Origin: Emydura subglobosa
Taxonomy: Eukaryota > Chordata > Testudines > Chelidae
Length of the DNA: 64,000 nucleotides
Direction of reading: 5' to 3'
NCBI GenBank assembly: GCA_007922225.1
Contig: ML679960.1
Location: forward strand, 3,424,032-3,488,031
Shown: positions 33,951-46,655 of the stretch, in pieces
Layout of the letters: every line of letters starts with the position of its first letter
Numbering within the stretch: the first letter of the stretch is position 1
Position numbers and translations under genes: made by a program
Notes under the pieces: generated by a model
Told to the model about the DNA's origin: nothing
Databases searched by the model: none
What the model saw: only the letters and a program-made list of their open reading frames with translations

Positions 33951-34360
33951 CTTTAGATCTGGGTGCATACTTGAAGACAAATAAAAAATTATCCATGGCA
34001 AACCACTGGATTTTCTAAAGCTAGGTAATCAGAAAATTCAGATCTGTTTGGGTTATCTGTAAATGTAATCCCTCTTTTTGGAACTTGGAGCCTCAGCATC
34101 CTTCCTTCAGCCATAGACTCAGCATCCTACTCCCTTAAACTTGATATTATCTTCATGGATGGTCAAGAGGTTTGTATAACATTCCTTCCTAGATCTTTTC
34201 CAGCGTCAGGTCACCAGCTTCCCTCTTGCACAGCTAAAAGGGTGCCATGTGGCTGCTCTCCACTAGGGAACGTCTCATGAAACTGCTGATCCCTAGCCTG
34301 AACTTCATTAGGAAGAGGTCATCTTCCATTCTCCTGCAAACAAACATTCTACAAGAGCAA

Positions 34361-34560
34361 GGCCACGTCTACACTATAAATACTACAGTGGGATGACCAC
34401 AGCTGTGGCATTGTAGCGCTGTAGCATAGATGCTTCCTACATCAATGGAAGGGGTTTTTCCCCAGATGTAGGTAATCCACCTCTCTCTTCAACATCGCCA
34501 CGTCTACACTGGGGGTTAGGTCGAAGTAACTATAATACTCAGGTCACAACATTTTTCACA
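34361..34560. mobile_element. MITE-like repeat of the 'gtctacac' family
   Basis: 'aaggccacgtctacacta' at the left and a second 'gccacgtctacactggg' at about 34497 suggest two partial copies. Internal 'gcattgtagcgctgtagc' matches the family seen at 56.5 kb. Confidence 0.45.
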
Positions 34561-35367
34561 GCCATGAGCAGCGTAAAAAAGCTGTTATTCTGAAGCACTA
34601 ACTATTTGCCACTGAGTGAAGATCCAAACTCCTCAGCAGTGACTGATAGCTAGGAGGACCCTAGGACTGAGATCTCTATCACACACTGCTAAAAGAGGAG
34701 CCTGGGGTATCATTCACCCCCAAAGGTAAGGAACCCAGGGCTTGTCCTTGGAGGGAGGCAGATCCTGCAGTATTAGAAGATGGAGTACTCCTGGAACAAA
34801 TTTGGAGTAAATAGTTTAATATTCGGGTGCCCAAATATTACTTGAATAGGAGGCCTCCCAAATCCAAATATTATCAGCACAAGTCTAGCATGTGGACAGA
34901 ATGGAACCCTTATAAAAATTTCCCTCTCTCACTAACTCCTGTTCATTTCACCTGAGTTTTTGTAAATATTACCTTTTAATTCTAATAGTAGAATTTATTT
35001 TTTCAAGTTGGATCATTTTGATGATTTGCTATCTTAACTATTAGTAATTATTTCCAGGAACCCATGTATTCCATGATTCTGTAACCACGGTCTATAGCTG
35101 GATCTGGAACTGAACGATAGACTGGATCAGGCACAGGTGTAACACATACTCACCAGTGGGTTACACCACTTTATGATTTAATACCAAGAAATGGGCACTC
35201 AACGTCAGCAGCAACTTGTCCACACTAATGTTTGTTGGCTTTTATGTGGCAAAGATTTGAATCACTTCTTTGAACTCAGAGAAGATGCAAAGATCCATGT
35301 TGCTGAATACTTCACTGAGAAACACTGGCTTTCACTGAATGCTTCTTTCCAGAGGTGGAATTTGACA

Positions 35368-35680
35368 CTGATTCTCAACCTGGGGGGTTTCAACTCCCAA
35401 AGAGCCCATGAACAAGTGTGTGGGGGGTCATGATAGAGGGGTTAAATCCCCAGTATGGAAAAAGATGTCCCCGGTAAAATGATTGCTGAAGGACTAGAAA
35501 CAGAACCTTCATGCCACTGGAGATGGGAAAGTCACAGTTTCCCAAAGGGACCCAGATTCTTGCCTTGGGAAGGCGCATGGCATCATACTTAAAAATCATA
35601 TATACAAGTGATATTTTGGAGCACATTTGGAGGCTTTTGGGGGGGGGGAGGGAAGGGGGACGGACCACTGATCCCTGGTT
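35368..35680. mobile_element. Possible hAT-like remnant
   Basis: 'gattctcaacctgggggg' at the left and 'ggaccactgatccctgg' at the right resemble decayed hAT termini. I cannot match a target duplication, so the call is tentative. The stretches on either side (34561-35367 and 35681-36600) show no gene. Confidence 0.25.
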
Positions 35681-36599
35681 CAGTTGAACTCACGGTAACT
35701 TAGACACGTGGCTTTACAAGTGGAGGGATACAATAGAATAAAAACAAACAGTTTCAATAACACTCTGTAAAGGATCCTAAAAAGATTTCTGTAACATACA
35801 TGACATTCAAAAACCCGCAACAAGCACACACAGTATGCTGTGATGGAAAGGCACTTGTTTGGACTGACATACCTAGTTCATTTGTGTCTTCCCCATTTCC
35901 GTAAGTAATGTGACCATCACAAACTCATGCCAATAAAACTTTTATACCACCATAACACGTAGAATTGGTTACACACACATTACTGGTAAGTCTGCGTGAG
36001 GTCTGATTCTGCTGTTGCTGGGTAAGGAAAAGTCCTACTGATTTCAAAAAGAGTTAGTTCCACAGTCAGGCATATACAAGGCAACCCATGTACATTGCTG
36101 CCCCACCACTCCTAAGAAATGCCTATTCAGTTCAGCTGATGCCTCGGGAGCGTCACGGACTCTGGATAGACTGCTCCGGCTGAGACATTTTTCCAGTCCC
36201 TCACATGCACCCTTCAAATGGCAGGCCTTTGTCTCCACTTCCCTGCCCCGAAGGGCAGGTACTGTCTTCTACCATGTGTTGGCCAGCGCTCAGTGCAATG
36301 GGTGCTACTATAATACAAATAATAAAGACAAAGAGATGGATTAACAACAACTGCCAGGAAACACATTTTTAAAACAGCAACTGATTAGTAACACCACTCT
36401 TTTATCTGATACATCTCTCTTATATTTCCACATGACAAATAAAAGGGAGATAGGAATAGAGCAATCAAATATATGAACAGCTTTTTCAGAATGTAAATAT
36501 AAAATATGTCCCACAAAAGCCAATTTAATAAACAGTAACTAACTTTAACCCTTAGCTGCAGCATTTTTGATTTAAGAGACAAAACCAAGTAAGCAAAAA

Positions 36600-37440
36600 T
36601 AGACAGAATTAAGGTGTCCAGCCTAGTCAAGCTGTCCCTTCTGGACTGCTGTGTTTGGGTCCCACCATGCTGGACTTGTCCACTATAAGCTTCCTGCGTC
36701 TGAGTAGGCTTTTGCACTCTCTCTTTCTCTGGTGTCTCTGGCACACTTCCTGGGCATAAGCTGTCTGTTATCCCTTCACAGCAGGATGTCATGGCCCAGC
36801 TTCCCTATGCCCCAGGACCAGTGTTGACCCTCCAAGGTACCACAATAACTTACACACACCCTTTCCCAGAGTGCCAGCTTTGTAGGGACTCTGGTTTACA
36901 GTTTCTCTCTTCAAGGACACATGATAGTTGAAGCACATAACATACAGACTTCTCACAAGGCTGCAAAACCAATCACAAGAAATATACAGATCTAGACTAA
37001 ACAATAAGACACTTGTCCACCATTCCCTGCCTCAGTTTTCTCACCACTCTGTAGTGTTCTTCAGGATTTGGGTCACTGTTTTTTCAGATTTCCAAGTCCC
37101 TCTTCTGGACCTCTTTCTCCGCTTCTCCTCTGAAACATAGAATGATTTCTCTCTTCCCTCCAGAAAGCTTCCTTTGACCTTCACTGGTGCCAGAGTCAAA
37201 AACACCCCCCCCCAAAAAAACCCTTTCACTCCAAAATCCCGTGCCTTTGTGCCCGAGCTTCTTTAGTGTCTTTAAAATCCGCCTCTAACACTGCTTTCCC
37301 TTTGCTTCTCTGGATGGGATTTTTCACTATCAATCTCCCTCCTCTCCCCACAGATAAACGGTTGCACGGGTTTACTTCCAGCACAGGCATCCTCCTTAGA
37401 ATACCCATTGTCCAGACAGAGCAGAGTCATTAAGATTAAT
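36600..37440. other. Unassigned non-coding block
   Basis: It is richer in C/T and punctuated by phrases such as 'tgcctcagttttctcacc'. It could be old LTR-type sequence, but no termini or coding remnants are visible. I see no exon. Confidence 0.2.
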
Positions 37441-37899
37441 TATTTCTGTTTGCTCTGTAGCTAATTCCAGACAGTGTGAGTGATACATATCAGGGACCTT
37501 GTTAGTTCACAGCTGACTCACCGCACATTGAGGCATTTAATGATACAGGCAATCTCATAAAATTAACCAGAATTCATCAACTGCACACTGACAGATTCCC
37601 CAAGTCATCACAGAAGGGATTAACAGCTGACCTATCTTATTGTCCTGAACTGGGTGGTCAGTAAATTGAACAATCAGAAAGCAAATGAGAAGCAGAATTT
37701 TAAGGCTCTTTAGCTCACTCTGGACAGGCATTTTCCAGCTGTACTTGCTACTATCTCCTTATTGGTACAAAGAGATACACAGAAGAATATCGTACATTAA
37801 TTGTTTACCAGTGACTACCCATAAAATGTACCCATAGCTACCAACTCTGATGGAATGGATATGGGCAAATGGGGCCTCACATATAGCTCAAAAGGAACT

Positions 37900-38165
37900 C
37901 TTTGCCAGAGAATGTTGTGTAGTCCAAGACAATAATGGGGTTCAAAAAAGAACGAGGTAAGTTCATGGAGGATATGTCCATCAATGACTATTAGCCAGAA
38001 TGGGCAGAGATTGCTGTTTGCCAGAAGATGATGAGATGGATCACTTGATAATTACCTGTTCTGTTCATTCGCTGAAGCACCTGGCATTGGCCACTGTCAG
38101 AAGACAGGATACTGGGCTAGATGGACCATTGGTCTGACCCAGAATGGCTGGTTTTATGTTCTTCT
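37900..38165 (+). mobile_element. CR1 3'-end fragment
   Basis: 'gaagacaggatactggg', 'ctagatggaccattggtc' and 'tctgacccagaatgg' form the + orientation of the same CR1 type as at 975 and 2968. It is about 260 bp and 5' truncated. Confidence 0.85.
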
Positions 38166-38404
38166 ATATTCTCTGAGACTGACAAGATCGTCCAGTAACA
38201 CACATAGAAAAGGTAGACAACACAGCATAGGTACGCATTCACAGCAAAGTCTTACACAGACATACTACCGCTGAGTGAAGCTAGTGAAATTGGATTCCCA
38301 AAAACCATTGTACACATGACTGTTAGTCCATCCTAGTTGTCAGCATTGACGTTCACAGTCCAACTCTGAGGAACATCCAGTGTATTCCCTTTCAAGAGTT
38401 AAAT

Positions 38405-39200
38405 CTATGAATCTGTGTAGTGTGTGACTGTCCCTCCTTGTCAGTCTGTGAGGGAGGCCATGCTCGCTTGCTATCACACCTGTGCAGGCAAGCTCAAAGC
38501 AGGGAATTAGCAGTCTCTTGTGCCCTGGCCCTCAGGCAGGGCAGGGCAAATAAGCAGTCTGTGGCCCCTGGACCTCAGGCAAGGGTGAGCTCCCAACAGT
38601 CTAAGGGCTCGGGCAGGGGTGAGCACCCAACCTCCTAGCCTAGTGGGAGGGAATCTGCCACCTCAGGAGTAGAGTGGCAGGGGGACCCAGGCCCACTCTA
38701 CTCCACCAAGTCCCAGCCCAGTGCCCTAACAGTGGCAGAGTGTTCTGTTTCTGGGTCAGTGGGGCTGCAGCCGCAACACACCGAATGGTGCTCAGGCAGG
38801 AGCATAGCCAGACTGTAGTTGGCAATCCCTGGACTACTTCCTCCCCTCCCCTCAAGGTGTACCTGTGTCCAGGAGTTGTCAAGCTAGTAAACCACCAGTG
38901 GTAGTCCCAATAGCTCCTTGGCATCTGGGTTGTCAGGCAGCTCAGGTGACTCCTTGGGGTAGCCAAAGTCCTCTCCAGGTTCCCACTCCAGAAGCAGGCA
39001 AGAGATGTCTTTCTCCTCCGGCAGCTCTACTTCAACTAAGCTGGAGGGCCCACCCTTTATACTTCCTGTTCCTGTCCCGCCCCTCTGCTTCCAGCATGGT
39101 GGGCCTGGCCTTCCTGGCTCTGCCCTCCAAGGGGTGCCTAGCGGTTCCTCCTTGTCATTCTCTGATGGAGGCCAGGCCCCCTCACTACTTTCCTCTTTTT
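38405..39200 (-). mobile_element. LTR-like GC-rich block
   Basis: This is a sharply bounded GC-rich block in AT-rich DNA. Read on the - strand it has a TATA-like 'gtataaagggtgg' (about 39054-39066). It lacks coding remnants and known exon structure, and its composition resembles the LTR-like block at 18.8-20.0 kb. No clean termini or target duplication were found, so the class is a guess. Confidence 0.3.
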
Positions 39201-39245
39201 CTCATGATATTTTACTCATTAAAATGTGTGGCCTCATAGTCATTT

Positions 39246-40327
39246 TGACTAATAAATCATTATAATTATACAAACAACACAGAACCACAACTACCTTTGT
39301 AGTTACAAATTATAATTTGAGTCCGTTTAAGATTAAACTTTTTTGAGCATACTATATTGTAACTTACTGTACTTGGCTGTGGCCAAGACTTTAAAACATA
39401 ACTAGTGACTTGGGTGCCCAGCATGGGCAAGTGTGAAATAAGCTGTATAAACTATATGTAACATACACCTATGTCAGAGTTTACTTCTGAACGCTTTCTA
39501 TGAAAATCAACACTAAAATTTCTAACTTCTAAGTATGACATCTTTTTTTCCTTCAGAACAACAAGTACAGTGTCTCAAAAGAAATACAAAAGCACAACAC
39601 AGGGACTTAAGTATTTTATTCTCAATATTTTACTGTTAAAATAAGTAACCCTATTATTGTATCTTTAAATAAAAGCCCATTATAACTCCCTGTAAAGAAT
39701 GACACACATTTACTCTGCATATTACAAGTATTATCCAATTCCACTAGATAATATATTTAGTATATCCCATTTCAAAATGGACAGAGAAGGGTATTTCATC
39801 CAGCCTTACTTACAGATCTTTGCACAGCTTGACCAGATGAATTTTAGGTCTGTAGGTCAAATATCTAATCAACTAAAAAGGTCTGAAACCACATAAATGG
39901 GACAAAGAATTGGCATAAAGTAGGGACAAGTGCAAAATATGAGGCTCTAGATATCACTGCTTCTGACTTACCATTGACAGTGATTAAAGATATTGTGAAA
40001 TTAATAGCCAGTTGGGTAGAAGTACAGGGAGAAGCATCAAGCCTTTTCAGTTTAAATATTTTAACTCTTTTAACCCTAGCAGCCAATATTCAGGGCTTGC
40101 TGGTTCTTTAGGAGTAACAGATGATGGAGTCAGGTGTTTCTTTGACGCAATCCTGTTTATTTACAAGGACTGTACATAAAGTCCTGTTTCCCTGAACACA
40201 GTAGGTATCAAACAGCAGGAGATTGTTTCTTTGCTCACAATTCCAAGCCTTTTTTCATACAGCACTCTACCCAAAATCTTGCTTCCTCAGATTTTTTTCA
40301 GTGTCATGCTAAAAGTGCTTCTCTGTC
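39246..40327. other. Non-coding interval; host repeat of the next element
   Basis: 39246-40100 is AT-rich without recognisable features. From about 40110 a further repeat-like sequence begins, with 'gtttatttacaagg' (a reversed poly(A) signal). It continues beyond the insertion at 40342-40645. Confidence 0.35.
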
Positions 40328-40659
40328 TGTCAACCTTCATAGGTGTGCGCAGCACACTTCATTAGGGTGTGCACCCAAGGAATTTTCGGGCCACACTGGC
40401 TTAAAATTGACTTACCCTCGCTGCCTTACTTTCCGCTGAAAAATCTCGCTGCGTCATCTGTTTTGGCAGCAGCTAGCGACGTCTTACCCGCCGCCAAAAA
40501 AACTGCCGGGGTCCTTCTTTTTAGTGGCAGCTCACGACGTCTTGCCCCCCGCCAAAAAAACTACCGGGGTCCTTCTTTTCGGCGGCAGCTCGCATCGCAT
40601 TAGGGTGTGCATGGGCACACCCAGCACACCCCATCCGCACGCCTATGTCAACCTTCATA
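40328..40659. mobile_element. 304-bp insertion with 14-bp target duplication
   Basis: An identical 14-mer 'tgtcaaccttcata' lies at 40328-40341 and 40646-40659. Between them the insert begins 'ggtgtgcgcagcacac' and ends 'ccgcacgccta', so its ends are roughly inverted (cataggtgtgcg against cgcacgcctatg). Inside are tandem units of 61 and 58 bp starting at 40465 and 40526, with a partial third at 40584. 'attagggtgtgca' occurs near both ends. It has no coding content and no poly(A) tail. A 14-bp duplication is too long for common cut-and-paste transposases. Confidence 0.7.
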
Positions 40660-41904
40660 AGCTTGTGGTGTTTCTCCTCCTTCTTTCACTCAAAGGCACA
40701 CAGCAGCAACCAAATCAATCCCCCATCCCTTCCTTTGTTATCAGACCCGAGGAAATTCCTTGGACTGCATAGCCCAGCTTCTGCCCAGGCTTGCATGCAG
40801 TCCAGTCCCTGGGCAGTGGGTTTCCATTTTTACAGCTTTAAATAAAAGGGGCATTTAAACTGTTCCCTCATTTAGCCTAAATGGATAGTGGCTATCATGT
40901 CCAACAGCTTCAGTGAGTGGTGTGACTACCTAACCCTCAGCATAACAGTATTTTCCAGCAGATCTATACCCATACATCATTTCCAACAGATTTTAACCAT
41001 CGGCTAGATCAATTTAAACTGAAAAATAGGAATCCGTAATAACAAAGCCTGAGATTTTCAGAAGCAACTAGTGATTCTGGATGTCTATCTTTGCGTGTCC
41101 AATCTGAATCATCTCTTCAGGCAGTCGGGGCTCAGCTCATCCTGAAAAATCAGGATCCTTGGAGGTGCCTCATGTTGGGCTCCCAAATTCACTAGTTACA
41201 TTTTAAAGTCTTGGCCAGAGCTCCTAATACATTTGCTTTTATCTAGCCATGCCATGCCTGCCATGAGGGCTTGTTCACAACCTTTACTCATTGATTCAGC
41301 CTTAATGTGAACATAATGTCCTAGCAACTCTGAGGTCAACAGGAAATCCTTTCCTTTGCTGTGGCTGGCAAAAAAGTTATTATGCAACTTGGCTGTAATC
41401 TTCAAACATACATTCTGCAAATCATCTGCAGCATTCTTTTTAAAGAGATGCTTTGTTACTCCAGACTGGAATTATCATATTAACAAAATATGGCTTGGTA
41501 TGTCTACTTTAGTATTCAGAACATAGATCCATTCTTTTATGCTTGTTAGACTAAAGGCAATGGGGTTGCAGGAGGATAATTGAGGGAGAACCAGTCCTAC
41601 AGCCTAATCAACATTACTCTCTCTTCTTTGTCTATGCTAAGAAAATATTTTATTGAGGCAGATCAAATCAGTTCCAGTTCTAGGCAAATAAATTAGCTCT
41701 TTTGTGGGATATTCAAAAACAGATTCAGTTTCCTAATAAATTTAAAAACTGCATTTTGCCAAGAAGGAGCTGGGGGGGAGAGAATTCTGCCTATTCCATG
41801 CAACAGAATGTTCAAGATAAAATATTCCTTTGAGCTTCATCTTACAATGTTAAAACTAGATCATGTCCTTACACTCATTATAAATGTACATTATAAGCAT
41901 GGAG
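40660..41904. other. No gene seen
   Basis: This stretch runs on from the repeat around the 304-bp insertion and then becomes AT-rich intergenic DNA. Nothing is identifiable. Confidence 0.4.
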
Positions 41905-42505
41905 GAGAAAAGACAGTTACTAACCTTCTGTAACTGTTGTTCTTTGAGATGTGTTGCTCATGTCCATGCCACACTAGGTGACTGACAAGCCATCTCTCTG
42001 GAGGTGGGCCATAAGTTCATGGACGTGCCACTTGCAAATCTGCCCTGCCAAATCCCACATCATCCTTGGATTGTTGTACGATGGCGTAATGGGAGGAAAA
42101 GGTATGCACCGAAGACCAAGTTGCGGCCCTGCAGACATCTTTCTATCAGCACTCGGGCTAAGAAAACTGCAGAGGAGGCCTGTACTCTTGTCGAGTGGGC
42201 CGTCAAAGTAGTTGGGGGCGTGACCTTTGCTTGCATGTATGCAGGAGGTGCTCCAAGAGGAAATTCTTTGTGATGAAACCAGCTGGCCTTTCAGGATGGA
42301 TGGCAAAGGCACTTGGGAGTTCCCACTTTCTCGACCAGCAGGAGAAACATTTCCATTTTTCCAGAAAGTGGCCCTAGTGAAAGGCTTTCTGCTCTCTAGT
42401 AAGACTCTCTGGACGTGTGCAGAACAAGATTGTTCTTCCTGGTTCAGCCGTGCAGCATCCACACCATCAGTTGCAAGGATGCTAAGTTTGGGTGCAACAG
42501 CCAAA

Positions 42506-43597
42506 CATGATGGTTGGATGAATGGACTATAACATGGATAGAGAGCTGGCTAGATCATCAGACTCAACGGGTAGTGATCAATGGCTCCATGTCTAGCTGG
42601 CAGCCTGTAACAAACGGAGTACCCCAGAGGTCGGTTCCGAGGCCGGTTTTGTTCAACATCTTCATTAATGATCTAGAGGATGGAGTAGATTGCACCCTCA
42701 GCAAGTTTGCAGATGACACTAAGCTGGGGGGAGTGGTAGATACCCTGGAAGGTAGGGATAGGATATAGAGGAACCTAGACAAATTGGAGGATTGGGCCAA
42801 AAGAAATCTGATGAGGTTCAACAAAGAAAAGTGCAGAGTCCTCCACTTAGGAAGGAAGAATCCCATGCACAGCTATAGACTGGGGACCGATGAGCTAGGC
42901 AGCAGTTCTTCAGAAAAAGACCTGGGAGTTACAGTGGATAAGATGCTGGATATGAGTCAGCAGTGTGCCCTGCTTGCCAAGAAGGCTAATAGCATACTGG
43001 GCTTTATTAGTAGGAGCACTGCCAGCAGATCAAGGAAAGTGATTATTCCCTTCTATTTGGCATTGGTGAGGCCGCATTTGGAGTATTGTGTCCAGTTTTG
43101 GGCCCCCCCCACTACAAAAAGGATGTGGACAAGTTGGAAAGAGTCCAGCGGAGGGCAACAAAAATGATTAGGGGGCTGGAGTACAAGACTTATGAGGAGA
43201 GGCTGAGGTAACTAGGCTTGTTTAGTCTGCAAAAGAGAAGAATAAGAGGGAATTTGATAGCAGCTTTTAACTACCTGAAAGGTGGTTCCAGGGAGGATGG
43301 AGCTAGGCCATTCTCAATGGTAGTAGATGACAGAACAAGGAGCAATGGTCTCAAGTTGCAGTGGAGGAGGCCTAGGTTGGATATTAGGAAAAAGTTTTTC
43401 ATTAGGAGGGTGGTGAAGCACTGGAATGGGTTACCTAGGGAAGTGGTGGAATCTCCATCCTTAGAGATTTTTAAGCTGCAGCTTGACAAAGTCCTGGCTG
43501 GGATGATATAGCTGAGGTTAGTTCTGCTTTGAGCAGGGGGTTGGACTAGATGATCACCTGAGGTCCCTTCCAACTCTAATATTCTATGAGTCTATGA
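42506..43597 (+). mobile_element. CR1 LINE inserted into the DIRS element
   Basis: 5'-truncated CR1 in + orientation. The 42514-42768 frame contains the RT motif F-A-D-D (codons from 42706) and 42784-43167 continues ORF2. 43218-43511 is the C-terminal part, followed by the 3' tail 'gatcacctgaggtccc' and 'attctatgagtctatga'. A stop at about 42766 and later frame breaks make it inactive. It separates two halves of one DIRS copy, so it is the younger insertion. Confidence 0.9.
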
Positions 43598-44663
43598 TCT
43601 TGTGAGATCCAGTCCGGGCAAGCCAGGAGTGTCCAAGGGGATATCACTGTTAGTTCCAGCAGCATGCCAAATAGTGCTGACGGAGCCATGCTGATGCAAT
43701 CACTATAACCTTTGCCTTGTCCTCCTTAATCTTTATGAGAACTGATGGACAAGAGGGATCAGAGGGAAGGCTTACAAGAGTCCTACTGAGCACTGAAGGA
43801 AAAAGGTATCTGACAGAGAATTGCTCTTGTGCGCTCTCAAGGAGCAGAACCGCTGGCACTTTTTGTTCTGTTTGGTCGCGAACAGGCCCACTTGGGGAGT
43901 CCCCGACCTCTGGAAGATAATTCTTGCCACTTCTGGGGGGCAGGGACTATTCATGGTGAGAGAAGAAAGACCTGCTGAGGTGATCTGCTCACGAGTTCTT
44001 GACCCCTGGGAGATGAGACTCTTCCAGGATGATCGCATACCCCATGCAGAAGTTCCACAGGTCGAGCACTTCCTGACATAGTGCTGAAGATCGTGCTCCT
44101 CCTTGCTTGTTGATGTAGTACATTGCTGCCATGTTGTTTGTCAGCATTCACACTAAGCTTCTGGCTCTCTGTGGCCTTGGGTGCAGTGCTGGGAAGTGGT
44201 GCCATGACTATAGCGATCGGTGCAGGGATTCTTGGGGTGCCGATACTCTGGCGACCGATTCGATCATTCCCTAGAGTGCAGTCTCAAGCCCGGAGATCAG
44301 AGCCCGCACCTTGATATTCCATACCAGTGGTCTGGTGATTGGTACCCAGGGTTTGACAATTGGCTCCTAGAGTCTTGACGGCTGCTGTATCTTGGGGACA
44401 GCGGGGATGTTGGCGACCGGTGAGGAGGCGTCAGTGGGTGCTGGGGGGATGGTGAGTAGCAACGCGATACCAGTGACCCAAGCGGGGACCCCATCATGGG
44501 CTTGCCCCTGGAACTGCTCTTAACAGACTGGCCAAGTATGGTGTCCCAGCATGCAGTTCTGTCGTCCCAGGTGGTAGGCAGTACTGGGAGGGAGAGTAAG
44601 TCCATGGCTGCCTGGAAGGCCTCAAGGGTAGACAGGACTGCCAAGTCCTGGGGGCCTCTGCCA

Positions 44664-45185
44664 CTACCAGGTATTGAGTGGGGGGGGTGGGTCCTGAGGA
44701 AGGCTAGGAGTCCTGGGGGTGAGGCCACAACCACCCAGATTTTCAGGGGAGATGAGTGGCCCATCATGGCCATCACTTGCTCCCGGCTTGCTCCACTTAG
44801 GTGGGGAGCGCCCTCTGTGGGCCTGGGTCTTCTCAAGCCGATTCTTCAGCACTGGTGATGGTGACCAGTGCCAGGATGAGTTCGGTGCTGATATGAGTGC
44901 TGGGGGTGCACTTTGTGTCGACGCCGATGTAATGGGTGCTGAGTCTGCCTGGCCGGGGTCAGACTGAGGTCTCAGAGCCGATTCCATGAGGAGTGCTCTC
45001 ATTCTAACATGGTGGTCTTTCTTCGTATGGGGTCTAAAGCTCCTGCAGATCCTGCACTTGTCCCAGATATGAGCCTCACCCAGACACTTAAGACAATTCT
45101 GGTGAGAATCACTCACGGGCATCGTTTTTTTAGCATTTACGGTTTCTGCACATGGCTTGAAGCCCGGGGAGAGGGCATGCCCCAT
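44664..45185 (-). pseudogene. DIRS gag-like remnant with zinc-finger motif
   Basis: It contains C-x2-C ... H ... C-x2-C (N-C-L-K-C-L-G-E, then K-C-R-I-C-R-S-F) as found in DIRS gag proteins. The frame is open over 173 codons but lacks the N-terminal part and is not followed by a working RT. The equivalent motif in the 51-55 kb copy is interrupted by a stop. Confidence 0.65.
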
Positions 45186-45515
45186 CCCCCTTTCTATCCC
45201 ATGAATGGGGGGCAGCTAGTCCCTAAAACTACTAATACTGCTAAAACTGCTAACTACTCAAACACTACTTTGAACTACAAAAAGCTATATACAGAAAGTT
45301 GAGAAGACAAAACCACTGAGAAGTTGCTTACCAAGGCAAGGATGTTCGAGCACCATCATAGGCGGAAAGAAAGAACTGAGAGGGAGGGGGGCCGGCAGCA
45401 CCCAATATACCAGCGCTTATGCGCACCGCTGCAGAAGGTGCTAGAGCCAGCCCTACAGATACCACTAAGGGAAAAATCTCCAACACCAGTGCATGTGGCA
45501 TGCATTTGAAGAGCT

Positions 45516-46532
45516 GCCACCTTCTTGCAGAAAAAATATCCACCTGGGAAGAGGAGAAAAATTCCATTAGGGTTCCCTCCCAGTTTTCCTCAGATTGCTG
45601 TCTGTGGAGGACAGGGTTTTCCTTCCCACCACAAACAAATAACTATTCAACCTCCCCCACTCCCGATTTAAAAAAAGAAAGAAAGACACCCCCCACGTTT
45701 GCAGGGAATCTGCTGGAAGCACAGGGTTTACATATAGAGGCCTCATGCTTTTGCAGTGCCTCAGGACAGAGCTGCCACTTTCTCCAGCTCAGTGATAGCA
45801 TAGCCTGATGGAGGACAGTTTCAGCGGGTATTGACTTTCTAGCAGAATTACAGCTGGCTGCCTGAAAGGCAGTGTACATTCTCCTTTCTTCTCTCACTCC
45901 CTGCACCTTCTGCAGGGGCCAAAAAGCCTATACCACAGAAGCAACTGCACTTCCCTCTCCACATGCAGATTCTGGGGAACAGACCCCCTCTCTTACACTA
46001 TTCAAAGGTGCCAACTTTCAGTAAAGGCTGCCGGGGCGTGATGAGTAACCTGCTTTCTTAAAGTCCCCACAAAATGCATGGCACAACTTTCAGACTCAAA
46101 GGAAGTCTGTGGCTGCCTGCAACTGTGCTGCTAAGCAGGGGGTGGGGAAGAGGGAAGATAGGAAACCTCAGTGGTCCAACATGAAAACACAGTAAAATCA
46201 TGAAACATGAATAAAATGCACTAAACTTAAAGCTGTCCCTCTTTGCTCTCTCTTTACATTCCTCCCTTCTTCCATCTCCCACTTTTTCTCTACAATTTTT
46301 CTTTTGTTTTCTTGCATGTCTATTTTTTCTCCCCCCATGCCTTATTTTTTCCATTTATATTCTTTGTAAAGCACCCCAACCTGTCCCCTTATTGTGGGAC
46401 CGGTGTTTTAGCGCACAGGGAACTTGGCTATTATCTCCCGCAGCTGGCCACTTACTGTGTGCCACATTGACAGAAGTTCAAAAGAAATGTCTGGAAGAAA
46501 CAACTCTATGGCCTCCTTCCCTAAAGGATTAC
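45516..46532. other. No gene seen
   Basis: Non-coding, with a C/T-rich stretch around 46260-46380. No exon or repeat boundary is recognised. Confidence 0.35.
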
Positions 46533-46655
46533 ATGGTTACAGAAACGGACTGGGAACCAGAACAAATGGCTTCTATTCCTGGCTCTACCACAGACTCTCT
46601 GCATGACCTTGGGCAAGTTGCCTAACCTTACTCTGGCTCTCCATTTGTTCATAAT
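46533..46655 (+). mobile_element. MIR-type SINE fragment
   Basis: 'ctggctctaccacagac', 'gcatgaccttgggcaag' and 'ttgcctaaccttactc' follow the core of MIR-type CORE-SINEs. It is diverged and lacks its tRNA-derived head. Confidence 0.8.

Larger units (their letters stand above)
41905..45515 (-). mobile_element. DIRS retrotransposon, old copy, split by a CR1
   Basis: The left part (41905-42505) starts with 'agttactaacc', 'tgtaactgttgttcttt' and 'tgttgctcatgtccatg', matching the internal complementary region and end repeats of the copy at 51470. The - strand frame 41974-42504 is the decayed tyrosine recombinase. The right part (43598-45515) holds remnants of the RT/RNase H tail (43650-43859, 43772-44038) and gag (44664-45185). 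Its right edge matches the right terminal repeat of the other copy ('ggcggaaagaaagaactga'). It is more diverged than the 51-55 kb copy, with no intact catalytic set. Confidence 0.8.

Noticed and set aside
36385..36792. 135-codon - strand frame
   Set aside because: No known domain; the composition changes abruptly inside the frame, as expected of a chance reading through unassigned repeat-like sequence.
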